Part shown: one piece after another, positions 21,654 to 33,889 of the stretch
How positions within the stretch are numbered: the stretch's first letter is position 1
Layout of the letters: each line of letters opens with the position of its first letter
Assembly (NCBI GenBank): GCA_033675265.1
Contig: JAUJYZ010000153.1
Location: forward strand, 112,583 to 176,582
Direction of reading: 5' to 3'
Length of the DNA: 64,000 nt
From: Actinostola sp. cb2023
Lineage: Eukaryota; Cnidaria; Anthozoa; Actiniaria; Actinostolidae
Notes under the pieces: generated by a model
Seen by the model: only the letters and a program-made list of their open reading frames with translations
Database searches by the model: none
What the model was told of the DNA's origin: nothing
Position numbers and translations under genes: made by a program

Positions 21654-21925
21654 GGTGTATTCACTGCTTAAAACATTTCTCTATATTTGATCTGAGATAA
21701 TGATTATAGTCGGATCAAATCAGTGTTTGGTTACTTGTTGAGTGATAGGTGTATTCACTGCTTAAACATTTCTCTATATTTGATCTGAGATAATGATTAT
21801 AGTCGGATCAAATCAGTGTTTGGTTACTTGTTGAGTGATAGGTGTATTCACTGCTTAAACATTTCTCTATGTTTAGATCTGAGAACGATTATAGTTATCA
21901 ACTCAGTGTTTGGCTGTCAGACTTC
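21654..21925. repeat. 93/94-bp tandem repeat, about 2.8 units
   Basis: GGTGTATTCACTGCTT starts at 21654, 21748 and 21841. Units 1 and 2 are nearly identical (GATAATGATTATAGTCGGAT in each); unit 3 has diverged and is truncated. Confidence 0.95.
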
Positions 21926-22139
21926 TTGTCTCCTAGTTTAGCCACTTTATAAAGGTATTTTTGGAAAAAGGACAATCCTGGCAAGGAAACTCAAGCCATT
22001 CAGAACTAGATATATTTTCGTGATAGATTCTGACAACTGACAACTGAACTTGCCCCTGCTTGACCTCCGGTGCTTCCTGATTGGTTTGTGATTTGTAATC
22101 TCTCTTGTGATGAGACTTCATGTCTCCACCTTCCATTTC

Positions 22140-23070
22140 ATAACCGGACCGACAAAAAAAAAATGACTATCTGCAATTTAAGACTCCTGCTCCAGCCTTT
22201 GGCCGGGGCACGAGTAATAATGAGATTCAAGGAGGTTTAACAGCTAATTGAAACCAAGCAATAAGTTTTTTTTTTGTTTGTTTTCTCAGTACACAGTCTG
22301 CAAACGTCCTCTTTTAGCACATTATTCGTGTAGTAGTATAAGTGTTAGACAATTTTGTAAATTATTATAGTATTCACGCCCCTCTTGGAAACCAGCTTTT
22401 TAAAAGTTGAAGGGACTAGCGTGACTAAATAAGTTGAACTACAACATTGCGACATTCCGTCGCGACATTGTTGTTTCATTAGCGGATTGCTTTGAGCATT
22501 GTCAAATAGTTCGTGAATATGGTTTTGTTAGATCGACCAAGAAATATTATGAATAGCACGAATTACTGCTATTAATTTAGGCTCGGTACACTTCATATTT
22601 GTGCTGTAGTCTTCTGGGACCAGCGAGACAGAAATATCAATCAGATTCCAGTTTCGAAGCAATGTTGAGTCGCACGTCATGCAAGCTTCAAAACAAGATC
22701 GAATCATTTCGAAAAACAAATTGAATGTTTCCAACCTTGACAGGAATGCATCAGCCGATTTGACAGTAAACTTATTATTTCTTTATCCTCCGTCCCGTGC
22801 TAAGTTTCAAGCGAAAGACGTTGCACGTGTGTTAGCGACACCTTGCATTGTGGTCTCTGCGCATTCAGTTATTTCACTTTGCGCATTAACCAGCCTGCCT
22901 TGCACCTTTGATCTTGTCGTTAACCACAATTCCTTGCGTTTTGCAAGAAAATGCCCAAAGACCCCTATATATTGTTTATATATGTCGATTAGAGAGCTGC
23001 CTTGCTCGCTCGCTTTAGGCTCGCTCACTGCGGCAGCAATAACTTGACTCGCTCGAGTTTGACTTCTGTT
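22140..23070. other. No confident gene
   Basis: Two adjacent minus ORFs (23028-22807 and 22734-22528) and one plus ORF (22679-23047) overlap. None has a recognisable domain, and the minus pair is broken by stops, so I do not call a gene. Confidence 0.4.
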
Positions 23071-23444
23071 GATGAGTTGACTTGATGTTGCGTGATGTCG
23101 TTCGCATGAGATGATGGAGTTAAAGTACGTATACTTGTATTTTTACATCGCTAGTCATTTGCTTAAATACAAGGATACAAACAGCGAATACAATTTCTTT
23201 GACTGTCATTTCACCTTTATATGAGCCTTCAAGGTATCTTAGCAGCCGTCACAGAGAGCATGTGCATTAGAAGCCGCAACAACGAAGAAGAAGAAGAACA
23301 GCCTGCATTTTTAGACTCAAGACTCTTTCCACAGAAAGCCTGCCCAGGTAATCAAGAATTACTACACATACATAACACATTGAGCATGTGCGAGACAATC
23401 AAATTATATAAAACCCCACACTTTCGTTAAATGCACTAGCTTTA

Positions 23445-25466
23445 ATAATAGTACTTTGCCCTATAATCGGACAATTGTGCATATAAGGAGTTGTCATGCG
23501 TAGTGTTTTGGCTCGGACATTGTCTCACTTTTCTCTGAGGATCACTATTTTTCAAATACATATACCAAATAGAAACATCAGTAATAGACCTGGGTTTGGA
23601 AATGGAACAGAACTGCACATCGCTTTGGGAGTGAAATACACAGGTCAAACAGCACTTGGACACCTGTGGCACATTGGGCTAAAACGCGTCATCATCGAAA
23701 CAAGTTGGACATAGCTGGGAAAAGGCTTGCAACCGCTGATCAAAAGATATGAGGCTTAAAAGTTTACAATGTTACCTCAAGTGAGTGAGTAGCCAGTGAA
23801 AAAGGAGCAATGATTGAGATTGGAAATATGTTTCCATATGTTTCCTTTGACACTTTGTCGTCTATTTTTGTAGAAAAGGATCAACATTTTTGAAAATTCA
23901 AAGTATGCAAAGGAAATTGGTGATCCCAAATCTTTTGTTTGTTTTCTACTGTAGTACTCAAAACCAATGTTTGTTCCCTTTTTAAATACATTGAATCTTC
24001 AAAACGTTTCGCAATCACATTACCTTGGGTCTCTTTTCTTTTTGCAGTACCAAGCATATGTATGAGGCCTGGATTAGATCTTCTGTGTATCCCTTGAGCA
24101 AACGTGCATGATAGGAGTTTGCTGAGCTTTCTGTTTCCCTGTCAAAAATCTCTCCATATTACTTGCTATGCTTGAGGAACATGTAATGAGAGAGGACATG
24201 TTGCGCCTGATGAATTATTGAGATGGGAGTCGTTCTCAGGCTCTGCGGATGTTGGTTAGGGGAGTACTAGAGCACTTGTTGTATAGGAATATCTCGAATA
24301 CGCATTTGGAGTGATTTTACAACTATGATGAAGAAAAGGTGATGGCCAGTTCCTGAATAGTTGATTCTGGAGGGACAGACAATGTTCAGGGTAAGTTTTG
24401 CATCCTTTACATACATATAAAACCAGGTACATATAGGCATGATTTTGCCAAGATATAAGAATGGGCCCACTTGTCAAAATCATGGCTATATGTACCTATA
24501 TGTATATGAGGGACACAAAACGCACTCTGAGCATCGTCTGTCCCTTCAGAACCGACTATTCAGGAGCTGGAAATCACCTTTTCTTTACCATAGATGTAAA
24601 ATCACTCCAAATGCGTATTCGGGATAATCCTGCACAACAAATGGTCTAGTACTCCCTTAACCAACATCCGGAGAGCCTGAGAATGACTCCCATCTCAATT
24701 CATTAGGCGCAACATGTCCTCTCTCATTACATGTTCCTCAAGCATAGCAAGCATTATGGAGAGATTTCTGACAGGGAAACAGAAAGCTCAGCAAGCTCCA
24801 ATCACGCACGTTTGCTCAAGGGATACACAGACGATCAAATCCAGACCTCATACATATGCTTGGTACTGCAAAAAAAAAGAAAGAGACCCAAGGTAATGTG
24901 ATTGCAAAACGATTTGAAGATTCAATGTATTTAAAAAGGGCACAAACATTGGATTTGAGTACTACAGTAGAAAACAAACAAAAGATTTGGGATCACCAAT
25001 TTCCTTTGCATACTCTGAATTTTCAAAAATGCTGATCCTTTTCTACAAAAATAGACAACAAAGTGTCAAAGGAAGAAAGTGAAACATATGGAAACATATT
25101 TCCAATCTCAATCATTGCTCCTTTTTAACTCGCAACTCACTCATTAAAGGTAACATTGTAAACTTTTAAGCCTCATATCTTTTGATCAGCGGTTCCAAGC
25201 CCCTTCCCGTCTATGTCCAACTTGTTTCGATGAGGACGTGTTTTTAACCCAATAAGCTAGAGGTATCCAGGTATCGTGTGACCTGTGTATTTCACTCCTA
25301 AAGCGATGCGCAGTTCTGTTCCACATCCAAAAACATCTCCATTACTGATGTTTCTATAATTGGTATATATAGTTGAAAAATCCTGCGACAAAAGTGGGAC
25401 AATGTCAAAGTCAAAACACTACACATGACCACAATAGTCAAATTAAGGCAAATGGGATGTATTTTC
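23445..25466. repeat. Large imperfect palindrome P2
   Basis: Paralogue of P1. The arms meet near 24455 at the same GGTACATATAGGCATG / CATGGCTATATGTACC centre, and the outer ends are GTACTTTGCCCTATAAT and GGCAAATGGGATGTAT. Short overlapping ORFs in the arms mirror each other and are artefacts of the repeat. Confidence 0.9.
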
Positions 25467-25637
25467 AAAATACTACAGTAGAATACAAGCAAAATATTTA
25501 GGATCATATTTGAATTCATTGGGAAAAAAACACAGAGTACAAAAGGAAGGAGTTCATCTGATGAATATGGAAATCGTTGAATCAAGTAGAAAGTGAAATT
25601 AAGGCAAGAAAGGTATTAAAACTAAATGGTACTAATA

Positions 25638-25825
25638 GACCTCTAGCTTGTATGCAAATTGCCCATTTCAGATCATGTGATGTAAACATGATATTCTCTG
25701 GAGAATTGTTCCTTTATATTTCTGAAATTTATTCGTTCATATTGAAATGACTAATTCTCCAGAGAACACCATGTTTACATCACATGATCTGAAATGGGCA
25801 ATTTACATACGAAGCTAAAGAGGTC
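25638..25825. mobile_element. Hairpin MITE with TA target, inserted in copy B only
   Basis: GACCTCTAGCTTGTATGCAA and the reverse complement of the right end (GACCTCTTTAGCTTCGTATG) lead into near-identical CCCATTTCAGATCATGTGAT arms of about 75 bp. TA lies on both sides (25636-25637, 25826-25827). The paralogous site in copy A near 17225 reads CTAATTGAGCC without the insertion. Confidence 0.9.
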
Positions 25826-25941
25826 TATTGAGCCAAAATGAATCAATGTAATTACTTGGCGGGCTGCCTGTGGCAGACGCCAAGTCTTAAAATGGGCTTT
25901 TTCTTTGGTGTTAGAAGTGTTGAGTCCATCCCAGTCACAGG

Positions 25942-26559
25942 TACCCTGGTTCCAGAGGCTACTATTAGTGGGGAGCGAAGAATGGGGCCTTGGGAAGGAG
26001 GAAAAGTAGCCTCTGGCCTAATTGAACGCAAACCTCGCTTCCAATAGGACAGATTTGTCCTAACTTTTTGATTGGGTAATAGCAACCACGTGTTCTATTT
26101 TCGCCTGTGATTGGCTAGATTGTTTACACTGGAAACCGGTTGTTGATGTTCAAGCTAGTACTGATATTTGAAACTTTGGCAGTTATAAACAACTGACTAT
26201 TCTGATTTCTTTATTGGTCCAAGTAAGCGATGAGTGAATAAAAGATATAAGTAACACATTTAAAACAATGAAGAGATGAGAAATAGAGTTAGGAACAGCT
26301 GGTTTGGGCTGTTTTCAAACACGAATAAAACCCAACTCAAATGTGAACTTCCGGCTCTGTACGCGTGATTGACCTAAGCATGACTTAAGTAAATATAAGT
26401 CTGTCAAAACCAACACCATTGGCGAGTTTCCAGAGTTTAATATTTCAGCATGGAAGTGAGACCGACGCCACGTTAGCCCAGAGGCTCGTCCTTCGGAATC
26501 GTCTCGTCCTTCGGACTCGACTTCGTGGACCCGACTTTCGAGACTCTGGTACCAGGGTA
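25942..26559. mobile_element. 618-bp TIR element with 9-bp target duplication
   Basis: Ends read TACCCTGGTTCCAGAG (left) and TACCCTGGTACCAGAG (right, reverse-complemented). AGTCACAGG flanks both sides exactly (25933-25941 and 26560-26568). A 9-bp duplication points to the Mutator/MULE or P group. No transposase; ORFs inside are short. Confidence 0.88.
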
Positions 26560-26685
26560 AGTCACAGGAAGCCCGACAGCAGCATGTCATTCGATTGGTC
26601 CAAAGTCAAAACCATGACAACTATCACATAATGACCCTTCGCTCGGTTCGATCGTTCGTTCTCTTTGACTTAGAGGATTGAAAAG

Positions 26686-27048
26686 ATGTGGTACGAAGTT
26701 CTTCGTTACTTTCTTCTCCAAATGCTTACTATGCCTACAAATGCTAGGCCTACTCTAAAATATGTCAATGAGTGATTTTGGACCGGGCTGTCCCGCGAAC
26801 TAGAAGATAATTCAAAGCAAACCATGAGTATGAGATCAAATGAGCGAAATATAAGCTTACAAGCTAGAAGTAATGAAACTGATACAAATCACGAAAGTAT
26901 GACTAAAGACATTACTATGAACTCTTGTACTGTAAAGTATTACTCAGATGCTGATGGATACCAGACTCCTGATATGAAGAACTTAGAAGCTGAAGAAAAC
27001 AACTCGTTATGTACGACAAGAAACGCAACAACAGTCGCCATATTGTAG
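26686..27048 (+). pseudogene. Secreted-peptide relative, copy 2
   Basis: ATG at 26686 opens MWYEVLRYFLLQMLTM, a weak signal-like start, then TNARPTLKYVNE. An in-frame TGA (26773-26775) follows, after which the frame stays open to 27048 through FWTGLSRE, SNERN, SNETDTN and a D/E-rich C-terminus. TLK(D/Y)V and RE are spaced as in the ORF at 2208. The upstream DNA (GGAAGCC, AGCATGTCATTCGA, CGCTCGGTT) matches that of copy 3, so copies 2 and 3 arose by duplication of a segment including the 5' flank. It is a pseudogene unless the TGA is read through. Confidence 0.55.
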
Positions 27049-27912
27049 AACTTGGAAGCACACGAAGAGTAAATTCCTCCAATTTCTCTCTGCTCTTGTA
27101 GAGCAGTATTTGATTTATATCAGTAGGCGTAGGGACATCAGCAACCAATGTTAAAATCACCTTGTGTTTCTTGCAAACACACGATTTATAGAATCGTGGA
27201 TGCCGGCGTGGATGCAATGAAGTACTTTATCAATAGTGTCTTGAATACCATTAGATTTTAGAGAACAGGCAGGAAACGTATTTGGTATTACAAGACTATC
27301 AGTTTACATGTACTTCACATACATTTCGATGTTAATTACATGATCTTAATTGGACTGTGTGTTTATGACATCACACTTCTAATTATAGTTGATTAGCCAA
27401 TCACACAGGTGTCCCAATATTTACGACAAATAGTCTGAATAGAAGAATGTTGAGGTCTGTGTAGAGATGATATTAAAATACAGAGTTTTACAATTACTGA
27501 ACTTCAATGAAGTCCAGATTAAAGATCAACTATTAAGATTTAGTTCTTGGCTATATTTACAATAGTTCTATGGTCGAATATCGTCAAAATGGAAAAGAAA
27601 ATATACAACTTGATACTGCTAATTACGCATGCATGTTCTACCGAGTACAGTGACTCAAGCAGTGACTGTTTGTTAAATCACGCGGCAATGTCTATATTTA
27701 GTTCCATTCTAACTATTTTTCTGCACTATTTTCTGAATTAGTTCCATAAAATCTAAGGATGTTTTTCTGAGATTCCAGTCCAACATGGGGCGCAGGAAGC
27801 CTGAGAGCAGTATGTCATTCGACCATGACAAATATGTGATATGACCACGAAGTTCTTCGCTCGGTTTGATCGGTTGTTCTTTTAGTTTTAGTGCTGAGCT
27901 AGCTCTGAAATG

Positions 27913-28079
27913 ATGTGTTTTGAAGTTCTTAGTCACCTTCTACTCCAAACTTTCACTATGCTTATGGTACGCCTACTCTAAAAGATGTCAGTGAGCGAAT
28001 TTGGACCGGGCCATTCCGCGAACTCATAGCAAAATCAAATCAAAACATGAAATCAAATGAGCGAAATATGAGCAAATAA
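27913..28079 (+). pseudogene. Secreted-peptide relative, copy 3
   Basis: ATG at 27913 (another at 27910) starts MCFEVLSHLLLQTFTM, followed by a small deletion that shifts frame relative to copy 2. The next frame reads TPTLKDVSERIWTGPFREL, then SNERN, ending at a TAA at 28077. The core matches copy 1 (TLKDV...FRE) better than copy 2 does. The 5' flank is homologous to that of copy 2. It is broken by the frameshift. Confidence 0.5.
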
Positions 28080-28114
28080 TGGCTAGAAATGGCAAACAAA
28101 TGACTACAAGTAAA

Positions 28115-28190
28115 GGCCCTGGCAAACGGTTTCAACATTGCATTCAACATGCGTTCGATTTTGTTGAATAGCGATGTTGAAACGGTGATG
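28115..28190. repeat. Short hairpin repeat
   Basis: GTTTCAACATTGCATTCAAC pairs with GTTGAATAGCGATGTTGAAA across a loop of about 14 bases, preceded by GGCCCTGGCAAACG. It looks like one end of a MITE that continued further on the right. Confidence 0.65.
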
Positions 28191-28869
28191 ATGCGATGTC
28201 TACTGCTGTCCAAGGTTTTAGCACTTCTCTGAAATGTAGTTCTTTGGCTAATTTCTATAAAGTATTTATAATTTTTAGTACTCAATCATCGATTTCTGTG
28301 GCACTCTAAACTTGCCATTTATATCAATGAAGTAGCATCTAAAAAAGGCAAACACTGTTTTAGCACTCGGTTTTAGAGATAGTACTAGTCTGAAATAGTT
28401 CCCTAATGTAGTTTTTTGACAAGTACTTTTAACTTTGCTGTTTATACCCTTTTTGAGCTGGTGTTGTCCACTATAGAAATCAGTACTGTTTTACAGACTG
28501 TACCATATCAAGAGAATATGACTGTATTTAAATTGTGCAGTAACAGGCTAAAACTACCTTATAATGAGTTCACCATTTTCAGAAACCTTGCAATTTTAAA
28601 GCTACCAATTCTCGGCTTCATCATCTCATTATCAGTAGCCCAAGTGAACGCTATCAGAGTGTCTAGTTCTGTTTTAAATTACTTGCAAGTAATAGGCTCG
28701 GGATGACAATACAAATAGGCTTCTATTAAAATAGCAAGAAGCCCAAGTTCACGTAAGCTAATAGAGCAACTAGTTCTATATGCTTGGCTAGGAGTTTGAG
28801 CTGATCATTCCATCCGCCAAGTGAATGCTCAATGAGCGTCTAGTTATTATATATTCTGTTGCATGACAA

Positions 28870-29107
28870 CAATTGTTTAACATCAGTCAGAGAAATTATA
28901 TGATCTACATCACAGGATTGAAATTAGATATCATAAATTATTATTTAAATTTTCATATGATCAAATCATATCAGACTAAATGTGTTCCTTTGGCCATACA
29001 GTGTTCAGTGTCATGATTGTTTGCTATTGCGGCTACAATGCAGCAATTATTGACTGCAGCAATGGTTACTATATTGTTGCCAAAATATGCAAATATTATG
29101 ATGTTTA
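28870..29107. repeat. Dispersed repeat D2, copy 3
   Basis: Close match to 19782-20060, missing two short internal segments. It places the 26.5-29.1 kb stretch within the same local duplication history. Confidence 0.85.
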
Positions 29108-29377
29108 AGGTATCATCCTACCCCAAACGACCGACTTCCGTTCAACACACTCTAGCTTCAAAACTAAGAATTTTAACCCAACAAAGTAAACGTTCTTATA
29201 GCTTAATAAACATAGAATCTTAAGAAAGATGACTTTTTAAGAAAGAGATAACTGTGAGTGAAATATTTCTTCAAAACCGAAATTTCAGCTACACAGAGAA
29301 CATAAGTTCCTTGACCGCCAAAATTTGTCGGCCGTCGAAGATAAACACCTCGATGAGCTTAGTAGATATAACTTGTC

Positions 29378-29530
29378 AAAACTGTGTCTCCGATTTTTGA
29401 TGTATTGCTCCATACTTTATTTATCCGGTTTCAAAGTTTGAGTACTGTCATAACTAGTAACATCTGTTTATATCAAAACACAACTTTTGAAAGACATAAA
29501 ATATGAAAAATCGGAGACATTGTTTTGAAG
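29378..29530. repeat. Imperfect inverted repeat (GTCTCCGATTTTT)
   Basis: GTCTCCGATTTTTGAT on the left is mirrored by AAAAATCGGAGAC on the right, within arms of about 35 bases that include CAAAAC(T/A). A small MITE is likely. Confidence 0.6.
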
Positions 29531-31248
29531 ATCAATTATCAGACATGGATTTGCGAAGTTTCAAATAAATCCTATGGAAGGCCTTTGTGCAGGAACTCCA
29601 AATGTGAGCCTATTTGTTGGCATTTCGTCTTTGCAGTAAAAGCCGAAAGAAGGTTGATGTGTCTCTGTTTACATAAGTAGATTAGTCCATACCATGACAA
29701 TGGGATCTAATTACTCACTGACAGATGGTAACCAGATAGTGACCAGAGTATAAGTTTTCCAGTTACACAACATGCTCGTGCCTGTCGCCTAATCATTTCA
29801 CACTTGCGGAAAATTACGTACATTGCCAGTACACCTTTGTTCTTTGTTCATTGGTGCATGTGTTCGTTTTGACGCTGGTCAGTATGTAGTTGAGGTTGGT
29901 ATAATCATTTACATTTTTCATTTCAAAATCAATTATCATAGACGTAAGTGCTGTTGACAGCTTGCTTGTCAACAGCTTTTCTCATATGAAAGCCAAAATT
30001 CGTTTTTTGATTGCAACTTTGTCGGAAAAAAATATTTTTAGATTCTGTTTTTTGGAGATGATAGATAATATTCAATTTGATTTGATATTCAAAAAATCTC
30101 AAAACCTGTGGTTTGAGAGGTTTTTTGGGTACAAGGAACTATAAAACTTAGCTTAACTTAAAGCTAATAAGTTGATAAATAGAATTGAGGCCTCTTATTG
30201 ACACAAAGTATAACATTTTTGAAGTGTTTTCAGAGTTCAACCGTTCTGTGACCCAAATGACATGCTTAATATATGGACCGATAAACTTGGTTTTGGTTTA
30301 CAGTCTTTATTATGTTTGCCGTGCATGAGATGTTATTCTGTTTCACTTTACAAAAGAAAACAATACCTATAGAAAATGAGTAACAAAGAAATTCGCGTTT
30401 AAAAATACGCATTTGGAAACACATTTAGAAAAAGCCAGGTTACTGTGTTTGGGCTGCTTTTTTTTGCGTTTGCATTTCGTGTGTGTTGTTCGCTTTATTC
30501 TGCCTGTTACTGTAGTTCAGATCAGTGTTTTTATTCATTCGGACTTACATTGTATTGACTGTTAGAAGAAGGAGTAAATAGGTGTTCTGCACTACCCGCC
30601 AGGTTGCTTGGCTTTGCCTCGCTCCTGGGTTTGATCCAGAGACCCCATTTACATATTGAATTATGAACCAACATTAATTTTGATATATTATTGGGCATTT
30701 AGGTGATTGGGAAATTGTTCCGGCCTTGATGATGCGCTTTGAAAGACATTAAAAAAAACAGAAAATAACTTTAAAATACATAATGATTGGCAAATAATGA
30801 CTGGCTGTTATGGCCACAACAGGAAATGCATCATAGTTTGAATTGGTTGGTAAAGTCTACAATCACAGACTTTTTGTGGCTACTCTCCTTCGTAAGAAGA
30901 GTAGCCACTATGTCATCGAGTGTGTAAGTAAGTCCGTAACTAATCTTCGGATAGCCTTCGGAAGCGATTGTTATCAATCGAACACTGGGCGACGAACAGC
31001 GAATAAGTCATCGACGATATAGCCGACGTTCGCCGACGTTTCTCCAGTGGTCTCCGATATATTTTCGTAGGATTTTCGTAGGATTTTCGTGACTATCAGC
31101 TCTTTCGGCAGCTTTCGGAAAGTTATCTGCTATTTTCGTGATCTCTCGTGTGGTTGTCGACGTTTTATCGATTCAAAATGCTCTACTTCACGCGTTGGTT
31201 TAATTTTTCATGTGCTTTTCGCTTCGTGAACGCGTTGTTTAGAAGGGT
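29531..31248. other. No gene recognised
   Basis: A small hairpin (GTGGCTACTCT / AGAGTAGCCAC, 30877-30910) and a GTAGGATTTTC direct repeat near 31067-31090 are the only structures seen. The stretch 30950-31190 is CGA-rich compared with its surroundings. Confidence 0.4.
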
Positions 31249-31922
31249 AAGTTTACACCTCTAAATATACTATTATTCTATGCTATTTTGCACCATAAAC
31301 AAGACACATCTCTCGTACAAAGTGTCAAGTGTTTGTTCATAAAGATGTTTTCAAGTTTTTCAGTGACATAGTGTCACATAGTGACGGTTTGTTGAGATTA
31401 TTTTCCAGCCGTGAATATCGATTGTATTTGTTCGGTCTTTTATAAATAGCTGTGGACTGATCGACTGGTCAGTTGTGCAGTCGAGCACTTCCATGTGAAC
31501 CTGTTAAAGTGTCAAGTTATTACTATAAGTAATTATCTTCGAGGAACAAATGTCTTTATACGAGACACAAACAAACACTTCGAATTCAATTCAGACAGAT
31601 TCGGCTCTCGTTTAGTCTTAGTCCCAAAACTCTCAAATCCCGTTCTAATCGCTAAATAAATCACATACAGGACTCAAGTAGATATTAATCTTTATTTAGA
31701 AAGCAGTTTTAGAAATTCAAGGTATCAAAAGGATAGTGATTTACGGCCATAATGGTATCTGCATGCTTTTGTTGATCAAATAAGACACAGGAAGCCCAAT
31801 ACACAAACACAGGGTGGTGAGCCTGTGAAACCTGAAAAAATCTTTACACAGGAGAGATGTGTCTGGTTTCTGGTGCAAAATAGCATAAAATCATAGTACA
31901 TGTATATATTAGAGTGTAAATT
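31249..31922. mobile_element. TIR element, about 75-bp arms
   Basis: AAGTTTACACCTCTAAATAT...TGCTATTTTGCACCA...ACACATCTCTC on the left (31249-31325) is mirrored by GAGAGATGTGT...TGGTGCAAAATAGCA...AGAGTGTAAATTT on the right (31846-31922). The interior of about 520 bases has no ORF of note. Confidence 0.82.
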
Positions 31923-32212
31923 TATCTTCAAATTAGAGTTACTATTTTAATATTACAATGTGTGTGTACTATTTATTACATTTGTATATTCAATGTTTTC
32001 ATATATTTAGGCGAAGTCAAATAAATAAATAAACACCACTTCATCAAAGTTGAGTTCAACGATCTTATATACAGAACATTGTTAAATTAATATTAATATT
32101 CAATCACTAATGATATATCAATGCTGTTCATATCGATTGTTGATAACAACTGTTATTGTTCAATTGTTAAATTCAATTAATCTTTGTATTAAAATACATA
32201 GATAGTTCAAGC

Positions 32213-32395
32213 ATACTAGTTCAACAGAGGAATCAATCCAACTACATATTGCTTCTACATTTCAAAACCGCAGTAACTACATCTAGTTATAGACTATCTT
32301 TTTTGTTTATTTCTTTTTTTGTTTATTATTCTTATTATTCTTATTCCCAGGTTTATTTACAGTAGCCACATGCAGTCCTTGACTGCCTATTTTTA
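32213..32395. repeat. 180-bp dispersed module, copy 2
   Basis: Near-identical by eye to 1073-1255 including the GCAGTC-CTT-GACTGC palindrome (32372-32386) and terminal CTATTTTTA. Here it is not preceded by the minisatellite, which suggests the module moves or is copied on its own. Confidence 0.85.
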
Positions 32396-32522
32396 ATGAT
32401 TATCGTTGTGGCAAGAAAATGATCTGGAACTGAGAGACATACACCCATCTCATGCTGGCACAACATTTTAAAATAATTATTTTATTGGAAAAAGAGGTCA
32501 CCATCGAATCTGTCATGTCAAC

Positions 32523-32637
32523 AAATGTAAAATTGTGATGTATTGTTGAGATTGTTTGTAAAATGGAAAAGTTATGGATGATTGAATTTAAGATATTTTA
32601 CAATCGATCTCAATGAAACTTCACAATTTTACATTTA
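32523..32637. repeat. Hairpin repeat of about 115 bp
   Basis: AAATGTAAAATTGTGATGTA...GAGATTGTTTGTAAAAT pairs with ATTTTACAATCGATCTC...TTCACAATTTTACATTT, with arms of about 43 bases. Confidence 0.75.
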
Positions 32638-33889
32638 TTTATTGCTGCAAGCATAGCGAGCAGCGACACTAATCTTGACGGAGTCCCTGTGTACATGTGG
32701 ATGTGTTTCCCAGGGCACTATATACTCTTGCGAATCTCGACCTTGTGGGATGGTGATGATTTCTGTACTGCTGTACACGTATGACCATCGGCAGTCGAGT
32801 TCGTTGTTTACTGTATCAGTTTTGATCGGTGTTTATCAAGCGAAATAACCAGGTAAATGTTCTCTTTTTCACAAATTTATCATGCGAAACACATCTTTAT
32901 TCGTTGTTGGAAACATTCATCAAGGTCACAAACGATTTAGTGATTTTTAGCCCTGCTGATGTGCATAGTCATGTCCAGTTTGACGATGGAATACATGTAC
33001 AGTTGATCAGACTGATCAAATACTCAAGGACACGACGTGTATTTGATTGCCCTGGAACAGTTGAACAAACCATCGCAGATACAGAGGCAATATCGCTCAT
33101 CTATCTTCCAGATCGAGCTTGTTAGTCGTCGCCATCGTCGCAACTACTCAATCGGCCCGTTGTTCGAGGCAAACAAATTGGCAAATCAAGCATCAAATCA
33201 AAACTCAAATTACATTTGAAAGTTCAGAAATATATCGATTACATTTAGATGTATATCTGTTATCTTGTGTCATTGTTATTTGCCTGAAATGTAAAATCAA
33301 TGTGCATACTACTTCAATTCGTCACGTTTAAATTGATTACTGTTTTTTCCCTTCAAAAAGATATATGATTTCTCCTAGTTCTTTATATTGGATTAAATAT
33401 TCATAAGCAGTGTAGAAGTCCATTTCGTCTTGAATTTCAGATGTCGCACTCCATTTGCGATCGCAGCACTTTACTTTCTATGGAAACTGCTAATATGACA
33501 AATGTAATGGTGGCCTCTTTTTCCCAATAAAATTATTATTTAAAAGGGTTGTGCCAACGTGAGATGGCTGTATTGGAATTGCTTTGCTCAAATCTTTCAA
33601 TGGCAGCTCTGAATGAGGTTCAATGTTGAGCCCAAGCATATCAAATGCTACAGAGGTTTTCTCCTTTGAATCATTACAGGACTTATGGACTTATGGAGTA
33701 GCAAAATCTCGTTTATCAACCTTATTTAGAATAGTTTTGCTAATATTTAGAGAATCGAAAATCTAAATCGAGTTGATAAGCTGTATATAAGTTAGTGTGT
33801 TTGTACGGCAATTCACGGACAATCTACGAACTTTTTGGTGACACTAACATGAAGTACACCACTTGAGCTCTGGCGTCGAATCGGTGAAC
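32638..33889. other. No confident gene
   Basis: A 98-codon plus ORF (32829-33125) has no recognisable domain or ATG context of note. Nothing else is visible. Confidence 0.4.

Larger units (their letters stand above)
23075..25850. repeat. Paralogous block, copy B
   Basis: The counterpart of 14434-17250 with the same order of segments and the same internal palindrome. It keeps the ACCTTGGGTCTC segment near 24023 that copy A lost, and carries an extra MITE at 25638-25825. Confidence 0.85.

Noticed and set aside
15123..25585. Pairs of 60-80 codon ORFs repeated on both strands in the 15-17 and 23-25 kb regions
   Set aside because: They are reflections of the inverted repeats: the same peptide-like strings appear on both strands and in overlapping frames, with no domain and no splice context.
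31178..31249. Apparent first exon MLYFTRWFNF... ending in a GTAAGT donor
   Set aside because: The donor is created by the first bases of the TIR element that begins at 31249, there is no acceptor partner, and the 23 codons have no recognisable content.
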